Assembly: GCF_004342985.1 (NCBI RefSeq)
Contig: NZ_SMBO01000007.1
Location: 62,001-126,000, forward strand
Length of the DNA stretch: 64,000 bases
Origin: Novosphingobium sp. PhB57
GTDB taxonomy: Bacteria; Pseudomonadota; Alphaproteobacteria; Sphingomonadales; Sphingomonadaceae
Direction of reading: 5' to 3'
Part shown: one piece after another, positions 42,758 to 51,125 of the stretch
How the letters are laid out: the number at the start of each line of letters is the position of its first letter
Numbering within the stretch: position 1 is the stretch's first letter
The notes under the pieces: model-generated
Databases searched by the model: none
The model's input: only the letters and a program-made list of their open reading frames with translations
Told to the model about the DNA's origin: nothing
Made by a program: the position numbers and the translations under genes

Positions 42758-43734
42758 CGGTTCTGGGTTCCGTGGATCTTGTGGCTGTGTGCTTCGTAGA
42801 GATGGGCGGCCGATGCCAGGTCCTGCACCGCATGGCCGAGCGACTTGTAGACGGTGATTTCCTCGGCGTTGCGGCGCCCGGCCACCTGGCCCAGCAGGAC
42901 TTCGCCAATCTCCGCGACGATATGCGCGTCGTCCACCAGGCCGGCTTCTTTCGCCACCAGGAACTCGGCGGCGGCATCGCGGGCGGACGCCTTGCTGTCG
43001 GCAATGAAGCGGGAGGCGACGACCAGCGCATTGTCCACTTCCACCGGCCCCGGTCCGCTGGAGCCGACGACGTTGACGTGCGTGCCCGGTCGCAGCCAGG
43101 CGCCCAGCAGGATCGGCTGGCGCGCACCGGTGAGCGTGCAGATGACGTCCGCCTCGCCCGCCGCCGCTTGCGCGTCCAGCGCCACTTCCACCGGCAAGCG
43201 GTCCTTCCAGGCGTCGACCACGTCCTGCGCCCTGGCCGGATCGCGTCCCCAGATCAGGATGCGCGAAAAGCGGTGGACCAACGGCAGGGCTTCGAGGTGC
43301 GAATGGACCTGCCCGCCCGTGCCCATCAGCAACAGCACTTCGGCATCGTCCCGCGCCAGCGCCGCCGTGGCGACGGCGGTGGCGGCGGCCGTGCGGATAT
43401 GCGTGATCTCCTCGGCATCGGCCACGCAGACGGGGCGGCCTTCCACGGGTTCGAACAGCGTCACCACCCCGCGATGGCGGCGCACGCCGGGATTGTCGGG
43501 CTCCGCGAAGACGCTGATGAGCTTGGCGCCGAACATCCCCTGTTCGGACAGCGCCCCCGGCATCAGCCCGAAAGTCCGCCCTTCTCCCATGTGGATCATG
43601 GTGCGCAGCAACTGGCGGGTTTCTCCCAGCGACAGCGCCTTCATCGCCTCTCGAACAACCGCGATGCAAGAGGGATAGTCGAGCAGCGCGCGCACGTCCT
43701 CCGCATCGAAGATCGCCAGTTCGCCTCGTTTCAT
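42754..43734 (-). CDS. Ornithine cyclodeaminase / mu-crystallin family enzyme
   Basis: 326 residues. AAATAVATAALARDDAEVLLLMGTGGQVHSHLEAL covers the NAD-binding Rossmann turn, and RILIWGRDPARAQ and EADVICTLTGARQPIL are typical. Members include ornithine and lysine cyclodeaminases, ketimine reductases and alanine dehydrogenases, so it handles imino or amino acids. It is cytoplasmic and divergent from the Lrp/AsnC regulator. It is likely the final amino-acid-converting step of the locus. Confidence 0.88.
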   Translation of the reverse strand: MKRGELAIFDAEDVRALLDYPSCIAVVREAMKALSLGETRQLLRTMIHMGEGRTFGLMPGALSEQGMFGAKLISVFAEPDNPGVRRHRGVVTLFEPVEGRPVCVADAEEITHIRTAAATAVATAALARDDAEVLLLMGTGGQVHSHLEALPLVHRFSRILIWGRDPARAQDVVDAWKDRLPVEVALDAQAAAGEADVICTLTGARQPILLGAWLRPGTHVNVVGSSGPGPVEVDNALVVASRFIADSKASARDAAAEFLVAKEAGLVDDAHIVAEIGEVLLGQVAGRRNAEEITVYKSLGHAVQDLASAAHLYEAHSHKIHGTQNR

Positions 43735-43762
43735 AGAATGACCCGTCCCTGTTGCCGATTAT

Positions 43763-43839
43763 CGGTTTGCGTCGAGCATCAGTGATAGCGCCGCGCCTGG
43801 AAATATCTCCGCCTTTATTGCGCTCGATCCGGTTTGCGT
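43763..43839. promoter_or_regulatory. Divergent promoter region with 10-bp direct repeat
   Basis: CGGTTTGCGT occurs at 43763-43772 and 43830-43839 in the 145-base gap between the cyclodeaminase-family gene and the Lrp/AsnC gene. The copies could be sites for the regulator itself. Confidence 0.4.
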
Positions 43840-43879
43840 GGCATGTTCAAACCAACAAACCATAACAGGGAGCATAATC

Positions 43880-44359
43880 TTGCCCGCCGAACTTGACCGG
43901 CTCGACATGAAGATCCTCGATCGCCTCCAGATCGACGCCTCGGAATCCTCCAGCGAAATCGCCGACCGCGTGGGGCTGTCGCAATCGCCCTGCTGGCGCC
44001 GGATGCAGCGACTGAAGGAAGAAGGCTACGTGCGCCATACCGTGGCCGTTCTCGACCGCGAGAAGTTCGGCGAGAGCATGTTCATCTTCGCCCAGCTCAA
44101 GATGTCCCGCCTGTCCGACGAGGACCGCGACCGCTTCGTCCACGCGGTGGAGGCCACGCCGGAAATCCTGGAAGCCTATACGCTGTTCGGGGAGATGGAC
44201 GTGATGCTCAAGGTCCTCGCGCCGAACATCGCCTGGTACCAGAACTTCACGTTCCGCACGCTGCTGCGCCTGCCCGGCGTGGAGGATGTGCGTTCCACCG
44301 CCACCCTGTCCGAACTGAAGTGCACGCACCGGCTGCCGCTGCCCTCGCTGCCGGGCTGA
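43880..44359 (+). CDS. Lrp/AsnC-family regulator
   Basis: 159 residues from TTG 43880, with AGGGAG 7 bases before; ATG 43907 is too far into the domain and ATG 43838 has no ribosome-binding site. Helix-turn-helix: DRLDMKILDRLQIDASESSSEIADRVGLSQSPCWRRMQRL. The RAM effector domain follows (ETPEILEAYTLFGEMDVMLKV-like pattern). Regulators of this family sense amino acids, which fits a peptide/amino-acid locus. It probably controls the divergent cyclodeaminase-amidohydrolase unit and perhaps the whole locus. Confidence 0.9.
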   Translation: MPAELDRLDMKILDRLQIDASESSSEIADRVGLSQSPCWRRMQRLKEEGYVRHTVAVLDREKFGESMFIFAQLKMSRLSDEDRDRFVHAVEATPEILEAYTLFGEMDVMLKVLAPNIAWYQNFTFRTLLRLPGVEDVRSTATLSELKCTHRLPLPSLPG

Positions 44360-44474
44360 CCGCAAGGCGGAGCCCGCCGCCGATCGCAGCGACGAGCATA
44401 TTTCATGCGCGCCGGCGGGCCGGCGCCATGCTCTTTGCACATTATCCTTCGGAACGGACTGTTAGCCTCGTGCC

Positions 44475-46193
44475 ATGACCTCGCATCGCATCGCCTTCAT
44501 CGCCGCGCTTCCCGCCGTCCTCATCGCATCGGCGCCTTTCGCGGCGGCGCGGGCAGACGATGCGCCCGATCTCTCGATCACCCTCGCGCCCGTCGCCGAT
44601 CCCCGGGGCGCGCTTACCCGCATGGATGTCGCGATCCGTTTCGAGGCCCCGCCGCAAGGCGATGCCTTGGCCGCGATCGCCCTCACCGCGAATACCGTCG
44701 AGACGTCTGCCGGCCATATGGAAGCGCTGGCCTTTTCCGATGCGAAGGGCGCCCTGCCCGTGGAAGCGCGGGACGCGGCCAGGGACGGCGACAACCGGGA
44801 CCGGACGTGGAAACCGCTGCGCCCGGTCGAGGGTGCCGTCACCGTCTCCTACCGGCTGGCGATCGATCCCGCGCAGCCGGAACAGGCCAAGCCGCAGTAC
44901 GAACTGCGTGCCAGCGACGGCGGCCTGTCCGGCGCGGGCAACGCCTTCCTCGTCCTCCCTGCCGACACCCTGCCGCGCGACCTCGTCGTGCACTGGGACC
45001 TCGCGCGCGCCGGCAAGGACGCGCGCGGCGTTTCCAGCATCGGCGTGGGCGACAGCCGCAGCAGCCGTCCCCTGCGGGCGGACCAGATCGCCGGCGGCTA
45101 CTACATGGCCGGGCAGGTCGGCACATATGCCAAGGGCACGTTCTTCGGCATCTGGCAGGGCCGCTTCGGCTTCAACGGACCGGACCTGATGGACTGGGCC
45201 GCCCGGCTCCAGGCCTTCTACGGCACGTTCTTCGACCAGCGCCCGGCCAGCTTCGGCGTCTTCGCGCGGACCAACCACGTCAATCCCGGCAGCGGCATCG
45301 GCCTGACCGACAGCTTCGCCTTCACGTTCAGCGAAAAGACCCCGATCGCCGATCTCGAAAGCCTGCTGGCGCACGAGATGGTGCACGCCTGGATCAATTC
45401 GCTCGGCGATTCCATGGATGCGCCCGGCGGGCTGGGGCTTTCCTGGTTCGGCGAAGGGCTGGCCGTCCACTACCAGCGCATCCTGCCCTTCCGCGCCGGG
45501 CTGATCTCTTCGCAAGCCTTCCTTGACGATCTCAACTCCACGGCGGGCCGCTATTACACCAATGCCCTGATCGCCACGCCGAACGCGCAGATCGCCGAAG
45601 GCTTCTGGAAGGACACGCGCATCCGCGTGCTGCCTTACGATCGCGGCTCGCTCTATTTCGCCTCGGTGGACGCGCAGATCCGCGCTGCCTCGCAGGGCAA
45701 GCGCTCGCTGGACGATCTCGTCCGCCACATGCTGGCGGAGCGGCGCGCAGGCCGGCCTATGGACCTGGCGCTCTGGAAGAGGCTGCTCGGCCAGGAACTC
45801 GGCGCGCGGGGGCTGGCCGATTTCGACGCCATGCTGGCAGGCGGCACGGTTTTGCCGCCTTCCGATGCCTTCGGTCCCTGCTTCGAACGCGTGACGCGCC
45901 CGATGAAACGCTTCGATCTCGGCTTCGATCCGCTGATCCTCGTCACCAAGGACCGGATCGTGGCGGGGCTCAAGCCGGGTTCCAACGCCGAAGCGGCGGG
46001 ATTGCGCAACGGCGACCGCATTCTCAACCGCTTCCCGCAGGACGCTCTCCAGGGCGACCAGAAAGCCGAAGTCACGCTGGAGGTCGAGCGCGGCGGGCAG
46101 CAGCTTCGCATCGTCTACCTGCCACGCGGCGAAACGGTGTCCGGCACCTACCAGTGGCAGGCCCGGGCAGGCACCGACTGCGCCGCCCGGTAG
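44475..46193 (+). CDS. M61-family metallopeptidase with PDZ domain
   Basis: 572 residues with a signal peptide (FIAALPAVLIASAPFAAARADD). The zinc motif is H300-E301-M-V-H304 (LLAHEMVHAW) with E327 in WFGEGLAVHY as a third ligand. The C-terminal ~75 residues (DRIVAGLKPGSNAEAAGLRNGDRIL) form a PDZ-like domain. M61 enzymes are glycyl or acidic-residue aminopeptidases, which would complement the three carboxypeptidases by trimming from the other end. It lies 115 bases after the Lrp/AsnC gene and is convergent with the benzoate operon. Confidence 0.88.
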   Translation: MTSHRIAFIAALPAVLIASAPFAAARADDAPDLSITLAPVADPRGALTRMDVAIRFEAPPQGDALAAIALTANTVETSAGHMEALAFSDAKGALPVEARDAARDGDNRDRTWKPLRPVEGAVTVSYRLAIDPAQPEQAKPQYELRASDGGLSGAGNAFLVLPADTLPRDLVVHWDLARAGKDARGVSSIGVGDSRSSRPLRADQIAGGYYMAGQVGTYAKGTFFGIWQGRFGFNGPDLMDWAARLQAFYGTFFDQRPASFGVFARTNHVNPGSGIGLTDSFAFTFSEKTPIADLESLLAHEMVHAWINSLGDSMDAPGGLGLSWFGEGLAVHYQRILPFRAGLISSQAFLDDLNSTAGRYYTNALIATPNAQIAEGFWKDTRIRVLPYDRGSLYFASVDAQIRAASQGKRSLDDLVRHMLAERRAGRPMDLALWKRLLGQELGARGLADFDAMLAGGTVLPPSDAFGPCFERVTRPMKRFDLGFDPLILVTKDRIVAGLKPGSNAEAAGLRNGDRILNRFPQDALQGDQKAEVTLEVERGGQQLRIVYLPRGETVSGTYQWQARAGTDCAAR

Positions 46194-46205
46194 CCCCGGC
46201 GGCGT

Positions 46206-47441
46206 TCACCCGGCGAGCAGTTCCTTGAGCGGCACACCCGCATCGGCAAGGCGGTCCACATTCGGCAAGGCGCCCGCTTCCACCAGCTTGCGGCCCTGGA
46301 CGTAGTCCTTCACCGCGTTCACGCAGTCGAGCGCCAGGACTTTGCCTTCCTTGAGGTAGATCACCGAGAAGCTGCGGTCCTCGGGATTGCCGCGGATCAC
46401 CGTCTGGTCGAAGCCCAGGTTGATGCCCGCCGTCTGCAGCCGCAAGTCGTACTGGTTGGACCAGAACCACGGAAACGCCTTGTAGGGCTTGGCATCGCCG
46501 CAGATCACCTTGGCCACGCACGTCGCCATGTCGTTGGCGTTCTGCACCGATTCCACGCGCATCACCGTGGCGCCCGCAAAGTCGCAGGCGAAAGCCGCGC
46601 AGTCGCCGATGGCATAGATGTCCGGCAGCGAAGTGCGGCAATATTCGTCCACGTCCACGCCGTTGGCTCCGGCCGCGCCGGCCAGGATCAGCGGCCCGAC
46701 CGCCGGGACGATGCCGATGCCCACGATCACCGCCTCGGCGCCCAGGACCTCGCCGCCGGCAAGCTGCACGCCGGTGACCTTGTGGCCATCGCCCACCAGG
46801 CAATCGACCGCGACGCCCGTGCGCAGATCGACGCCGTGCGTCCGGTGCTCGTCTTGGTAGAATTCCGAGAGCGGCTCCCCTGCCACGCGCGCCAGCACAC
46901 GCGGCAGCGCTTCCAGCAGCGTGACCTTGAGGCCCATCTTCGAGAGCACTGCCGCCGCTTCGAGGCCGATGTAGCCGCCGCCGATCACGACCACGTTCTT
47001 CGTGCCCGCATCGATTTCGGCCATCAGCGTGTCGCAATCCTCGCGGGTGCGCACGGCATGGACCCCGGCCAGATCCGCGCCCGAGCACGACAGCCGGCGC
47101 GGATCGCCGCCCGTCGCCCAGACCAGCTTGCCGTAGCCGTAAGTCTCACCGTCCGAGAGCGCGAGTTCCTGCGCCGCCGGATCGACTTTGGTCACTTCGG
47201 TGCCGAGCTTGAAGGTGATCTCCTTCTCGGCCCAGAACGTCGGCGGGCGGATGTAGAGACGGTCGAAGGTCTTCTCCCGCGCGAAATATTCCTTGGAGAG
47301 CGGCGGCCGCTCGTAAGGATGCTCCGGCTCGCGGCCAATGACGGTGATGGTCCCCTCGAAACCGTTCTGGCGAAGGGCGATCGCGCATTGCGCACCGCCG
47401 TGCCCGGCTCCCACGATAACGACGTCTGCACGCTCCGCCAT
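46206..47441 (-). CDS. FAD-dependent ferredoxin reductase of benzoate dioxygenase
   Basis: 411 residues from ATG 47441. Two Rossmann motifs: VVIVGAGHGGAQCAIALR near the N-terminus for FAD, and VVIGGGYIGLEAAAVLSKMG for NAD. SLPDIYAIGDCAAF is the second FAD motif. This is the glutathione-reductase-like BphA4/rhodocoxin-reductase/AndAa type. It is the last gene of the benzoate operon, 2 bases after pcaF. With the [2Fe-2S] ferredoxin four genes upstream it should carry electrons from NADH to BenAB, replacing the single-protein reductase BenC, which is absent. Confidence 0.87.
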   Translation of the reverse strand: MAERADVVIVGAGHGGAQCAIALRQNGFEGTITVIGREPEHPYERPPLSKEYFAREKTFDRLYIRPPTFWAEKEITFKLGTEVTKVDPAAQELALSDGETYGYGKLVWATGGDPRRLSCSGADLAGVHAVRTREDCDTLMAEIDAGTKNVVVIGGGYIGLEAAAVLSKMGLKVTLLEALPRVLARVAGEPLSEFYQDEHRTHGVDLRTGVAVDCLVGDGHKVTGVQLAGGEVLGAEAVIVGIGIVPAVGPLILAGAAGANGVDVDEYCRTSLPDIYAIGDCAAFACDFAGATVMRVESVQNANDMATCVAKVICGDAKPYKAFPWFWSNQYDLRLQTAGINLGFDQTVIRGNPEDRSFSVIYLKEGKVLALDCVNAVKDYVQGRKLVEAGALPNVDRLADAGVPLKELLAG

Positions 47442-47443
47442 GG

Positions 47444-48646
47444 TCACACGCGCTCCAGCAGCACGGCCAGGCCCTGCCCGACGCCGATGCACATGAAGGC
47501 CAGCGCCAAGCGGCCGCCGGTGCGATGCAGTTCCTCCACCGCCGAAAGCGCGATACGCGCGCCGGACATCCCCAGGGGATGGCCCAGTGCGATGGCGCCG
47601 CCGTTGGGATTGACGCGCGGGTCGCCGGGATCGATGCCGAGATCGCGCAAGGTGGCGATGGCCTGGCTGGCGAAAGCCTCGTTCAGCTCGATCACGTCAA
47701 GGTCGTCCACGCCCAGCGCATGACGCGCCAGCACCTTGCGCGCCGCCTCGATCGGGCCTGCACCCATGATGCGCGGGGCGATGCCCGCGGCCGCCATGCC
47801 GACCACGCGGGCGCGCGGGACGAGGCCGTGGCGTTTCGCCGCCTCCGCGCTGGCGACCAGCATGGCCGCCGCGCCGTCGTTGAGGCCCGAGGCATTGCCC
47901 GCCGTCACGGTGCCGTCCGCCTTCACTACCGGCTTGAGCTTCGCCAGCGCTTCGAGGCTGGTGGCGCGGAGGTGCTCGTCCTGCGCGAAGATCACCGGAT
48001 CGCCCTTGCGCTGCGGGACCGATACCGGAACGATCTCGGCGGCGAACCTGCCATCGGCCTGCGCGCGCGCGGCCTTTTCCTGGCTGGCGAGGGCGAAGCG
48101 GTCCTGCTCCTCGCGGCTCACCTGCCACTGCTCGGCCACGTTCTCGCCGGTCTGCGGCATCGTGTCGACGCCGTAAGCCGCCTTCATCGCCGGATTGACG
48201 AAGCGCCAGCCCAGCGTGGTGTCCTCGATCTTCTGGTCGCGGCCGAAAGCGCTGCCGGCCTTGCCCATGACATAGGGCGCCCGGGTCATGCTCTCGGCGC
48301 CCCCGGCAATGAGAAAGTCCGCATCGCCGCCGCGGATCGCCTGCGCCGCCATGCCCAGCGCATTGAGGCCCGAGGCGCACAGCCGGTTGACGGTCACGCC
48401 GGGCACGCCTTCGGGCATCCCGGCCAGCAGCACGGCCATGCGCGCCAGGTTGCGGTTGTCCTCGCCCGCCTGGTTGGCGCAGCCCAGGATCACATCGTCT
48501 ATCGCGCCCCAGTCGGCATCCGGGTTGCGCGCCATCAGCGCCTTGAGCGGCAGCGCGGCAAGGTCGTCGGCGCGCACGGCGGCAAGCGAGCCGTTCAGCT
48601 TGCCGATAGGGGTGCGCACGGCGTCGCAGATGAAGGCTTCGGCCAT
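47444..48646 (-). CDS. pcaF: 3-oxoadipyl-CoA thiolase
   Basis: 400 residues from ATG 48646. Thiolase motifs: VNRLCASGLNALGMAAQAI with the nucleophilic cysteine, NPNGGAIALGHPLGMSGAR with the histidine, and ALAFMCIGVGQG with the second cysteine. EAFICDAVRTPIGKLNGSLA and the 400-residue length are typical of PcaF. It cleaves 3-oxoadipyl-CoA to succinyl-CoA and acetyl-CoA, the last step from benzoate. It is 5 bases after pcaD. Confidence 0.93.
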   Translation of the reverse strand: MAEAFICDAVRTPIGKLNGSLAAVRADDLAALPLKALMARNPDADWGAIDDVILGCANQAGEDNRNLARMAVLLAGMPEGVPGVTVNRLCASGLNALGMAAQAIRGGDADFLIAGGAESMTRAPYVMGKAGSAFGRDQKIEDTTLGWRFVNPAMKAAYGVDTMPQTGENVAEQWQVSREEQDRFALASQEKAARAQADGRFAAEIVPVSVPQRKGDPVIFAQDEHLRATSLEALAKLKPVVKADGTVTAGNASGLNDGAAAMLVASAEAAKRHGLVPRARVVGMAAAGIAPRIMGAGPIEAARKVLARHALGVDDLDVIELNEAFASQAIATLRDLGIDPGDPRVNPNGGAIALGHPLGMSGARIALSAVEELHRTGGRLALAFMCIGVGQGLAVLLERV

Positions 48647-48651
48647 GATCT

Positions 48652-49422
48652 TCAGCTTTCCAGGAACGAGGCGAGTGCCCCTGCCAGCGCCTCGGGCGCT
48701 TCCAGGGGGGCAAGATGAGCAGCTTCGAGCGAGACATGCGCCGCGCCGGGAATGCTCTGGACGAGGTGCTCGCCGTGCCCGGCGAAAGGCGTGGAGCTGT
48801 CGCGCGTGCCGGTGACGACCAGGGTGGGCGCGACGATGGCGGGGATGCGCGGGGCCAGGTCCATGTCGCGGATCGCCGCGCCGCAACCGGCGTAACCTTG
48901 CGGGTCCATACCGAGGAGCTGGCGACGCACGCTTTCGAACGGTGCGGGCGCGGCGGCGTCCGAGAGGAAGCGGCCCATGGCGAGGTCGGCGATGGCGGCC
49001 ATGCCTTCGGCGCGCACGGTGCCGATGCGGTCGTTCCACGAGGCGCTGTCCATTGTGGCGGAAGTGCAGACGAGCGCCAGCTTTTCCAGCCGCTGCGGCG
49101 CGCGCAGGGCCAGCTCCATGCCGATCATGCCGCCCAGCGACACGCCCGCCAGCGAAAAGCGCGCGATCCCGGCGGCGTCGGCCACCGCCAGCACGTCTTC
49201 GGCCAGTCGTGCCATCGAAAAGTCACCCGGCTCCGCCACCGAAGCGCCGTGACCGCGGGTGTCGATGCGCAGCAGCGCGAAACGGTCCTGCAAGTGCGGC
49301 AGGACCGCGTCCCACAAGTCCATGTCCGTGCCGATGGAATTGAGCAGCACCAGTGCCGGCGCGTGGTCGCGGCCGTCGCGCTTCCAGTAGAGGCTGGCGC
49401 CGGGAACGTGAGTGAAGGCCAT
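48652..49422 (-). CDS. pcaD: 3-oxoadipate enol-lactonase
   Basis: 256-residue alpha/beta hydrolase. Motifs: LVLLNSIGTDMDLWDAVLP, RIDTRGHGASVAEPGDFSM, LAGVSLGGMIGMELA with the nucleophilic serine, and AAHLAPLEAPEAL with the histidine. This pattern and length are those of PcaD. It opens the enol-lactone made by CatC to give 3-oxoadipate. It lies 3 bases after the ferredoxin gene. Confidence 0.93.
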   Translation of the reverse strand: MAFTHVPGASLYWKRDGRDHAPALVLLNSIGTDMDLWDAVLPHLQDRFALLRIDTRGHGASVAEPGDFSMARLAEDVLAVADAAGIARFSLAGVSLGGMIGMELALRAPQRLEKLALVCTSATMDSASWNDRIGTVRAEGMAAIADLAMGRFLSDAAAPAPFESVRRQLLGMDPQGYAGCGAAIRDMDLAPRIPAIVAPTLVVTGTRDSSTPFAGHGEHLVQSIPGAAHVSLEAAHLAPLEAPEALAGALASFLES

Positions 49423-49425
49423 GGG

Positions 49426-49743
49426 TCAATCCTCCGGGGCGATGGCGACACGCAGCCCGTCAAGCGCGGCGGTCATGGCGATCTGGCAAGACAGGCGCGA
49501 CCGGGCGCCGCGATGGTCGGAGGAATCGAGCAGGTCGTTCTCATCCTCGGACATGGCTCCGGTCGCGGCGGTCCAGTCCTCGTCGACGAAGACGTGGCAG
49601 GTGGCGCAGGAGCAGCAGCCCCCGCAGAGCGCCAGCAGTTCATCGAAGCCGTTGTCGCGGATCGCTTCCATCACGGAGCGGCCCTCTTCGGCATGGATGG
49701 CGGTTTCGTCTCCCGAACGGTCGACGACGATCAGTCTAGGCAC
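49426..49743 (-). CDS. [2Fe-2S] ferredoxin of benzoate dioxygenase
   Basis: 105 residues from GTG 49743. The cluster ligands are C40, C46, C49 and C86 (C-x5-C-x2-C ... C), the adrenodoxin/putidaredoxin spacing, followed by HVFVDEDW. Two extra cysteines, C43 and C44, lie inside the loop. It is not a Rieske ferredoxin. Placed between pcaJ and pcaD, it presumably links the FAD reductase at the operon end to the BenAB oxygenase. Confidence 0.87.
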   Translation of the reverse strand: MPRLIVVDRSGDETAIHAEEGRSVMEAIRDNGFDELLALCGGCCSCATCHVFVDEDWTAATGAMSEDENDLLDSSDHRGARSRLSCQIAMTAALDGLRVAIAPED

Positions 49744-49757
49744 GGAACAGTCCTGTC

Positions 49758-50405
49758 TTACGCCGCTTCCGGCAGGGCCAGCGGCGCACCGGTCTTCTCG
49801 GCGACTTCCGCTTCGGTGACGCCGGGGGCGAGTTCGACCAGCGTCAGTCCGCCGCGAATGCGGTCCACGGCGATCACGGCAAGGTCGGTGACGATCAGGT
49901 CCACGCAGGCCTTGCCGGTCAGCGGCAGGCTGCATTGCGGCAGGATCTTGGGCGCGCCATTCTTCGAGACATGGTCCATGACCACGACCACGCGCTTCAC
50001 GCCCGCGACGAGGTCCATCGCCCCGCCCATGCCCTTCACCATCTTGCCCGGGATCGTCCAGTTGGCGAGATCGCCCTCGGCCGAGACTTCCATCGCGCCC
50101 AGCACGGCCATGTCGATATGGCCGCCGCGGATCATCGCGAAGCTGTCTGCGCTGGAGAAGAAGCTGGAAGTGGGCAGCGCGGTGATCGTCTGCTTGCCGG
50201 CGTTGATGAGGTCGGGATCGACTTCGTCGTCATAGGGGAACGGGCCGATGCCCAGCATGCCGTTCTCGCTCTGGAGCGTGACCTTGATGCCGGTCGGCAC
50301 ATGGTTTGCCACCAGCGTCGGGATGCCGATGCCCAGGTTCACATAGTACCCATCGCGCAGTTCCTTCGCGGCGCGGGCGGCCATTTCATCGCGGGTCCAA
50401 GCCAT
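49758..50405 (-). CDS. pcaJ: 3-oxoadipate CoA-transferase subunit B
   Basis: 215 residues. VNLGIGIPTLVANHV, LQSENGMLGIGPFP with the catalytic glutamate of the S-E-N-G motif, and GGHIDMAVLGAMEVS are typical of the beta subunit of succinyl-CoA:3-oxoacid transferases. With PcaI it moves CoA from succinyl-CoA to 3-oxoadipate. The gap to pcaI is 1 base. Confidence 0.93.
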   Translation of the reverse strand: MAWTRDEMAARAAKELRDGYYVNLGIGIPTLVANHVPTGIKVTLQSENGMLGIGPFPYDDEVDPDLINAGKQTITALPTSSFFSSADSFAMIRGGHIDMAVLGAMEVSAEGDLANWTIPGKMVKGMGGAMDLVAGVKRVVVVMDHVSKNGAPKILPQCSLPLTGKACVDLIVTDLAVIAVDRIRGGLTLVELAPGVTEAEVAEKTGAPLALPEAA

Positions 50406-50406
50406 G

Positions 50407-51114
50407 TCAGGCGACCTCCCTTTCCCGAATAGTGCGCTTCTCGATGCGCTTCTCGTTGATGGTCGAAAGCACCACGCGGTCGACGTAGATGCCGGGGGTG
50501 TGGATGCAGTCGGGATCGAAGGTGCCGGCGGGGACGATTTCCTCGACCTCGGCCACGGTGACCTTGCCCGCCGTCGCCATGTTCGGGTTGAAGTTGCGCG
50601 CGGTCTTGCGGAACTGGAGGTTGCCCTCCTCGTCCGCGCGCCAGGCCTTGATGATCGACAGGTCCGCGCGCAGCCAGGTTTCGCGCACGTATTCCTCGCC
50701 CTCGAACACCTCGACCGGTTTGCCTTCGGCGACCACGGTGCCCACGCCCGTCTTGGTGTAGAACGCCGGAATCCCCGCGCCGCCTGCGCGGATACGCTCG
50801 GCCAGCGTGCCCTGCGGGTTCAGTTCGAGTTCGAGTTCGCCCGAGAGGTACTGGCTTTCGAACAGCTTGTTCTCACCCACGTAGGAGGAGATCATCTTCC
50901 GGATCTGGCGGCTTTCCAGCAGCATCCACAGGCCGAACCCGTCCGCGCCCGCGTTGTTGGAAATGACCGTGAGGTCCTTCACACCCGCCGCGCGCACTTC
51001 GGGGATCAGGCTCTCGGGATTGCCCGAGAGGCCGAACCCGCCGGACATGATGGTCATGCCGTCGAACAGCAGGCCATCGAGAGCGCTGCGGGGGCTGTCG
51101 TAGATTTTCGACAT
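50407..51114 (-). CDS. pcaI: 3-oxoadipate CoA-transferase subunit A
   Basis: 235 residues. GMTIMSGGFGLSGNPESLI is the glycine-rich CoA-binding start of the alpha subunit, and NNAGADGFGLWMLLESRQIRKMISSYVGENK and NFNPNMATAGKVTVAEVEEIV are standard. It works as a complex with PcaJ encoded next. Confidence 0.93.
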   Translation of the reverse strand: MSKIYDSPRSALDGLLFDGMTIMSGGFGLSGNPESLIPEVRAAGVKDLTVISNNAGADGFGLWMLLESRQIRKMISSYVGENKLFESQYLSGELELELNPQGTLAERIRAGGAGIPAFYTKTGVGTVVAEGKPVEVFEGEEYVRETWLRADLSIIKAWRADEEGNLQFRKTARNFNPNMATAGKVTVAEVEEIVPAGTFDPDCIHTPGIYVDRVVLSTINEKRIEKRTIREREVA

Positions 51115-51125
51115 CGCGTGTCTCC

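Noticed and set aside
42758..43669. 304-residue N-terminal extension of the amidohydrolase
   Set aside because: It overlaps the cyclodeaminase-family gene out of frame. The signal peptide and ATGA overlap at 42757 mark the true start.
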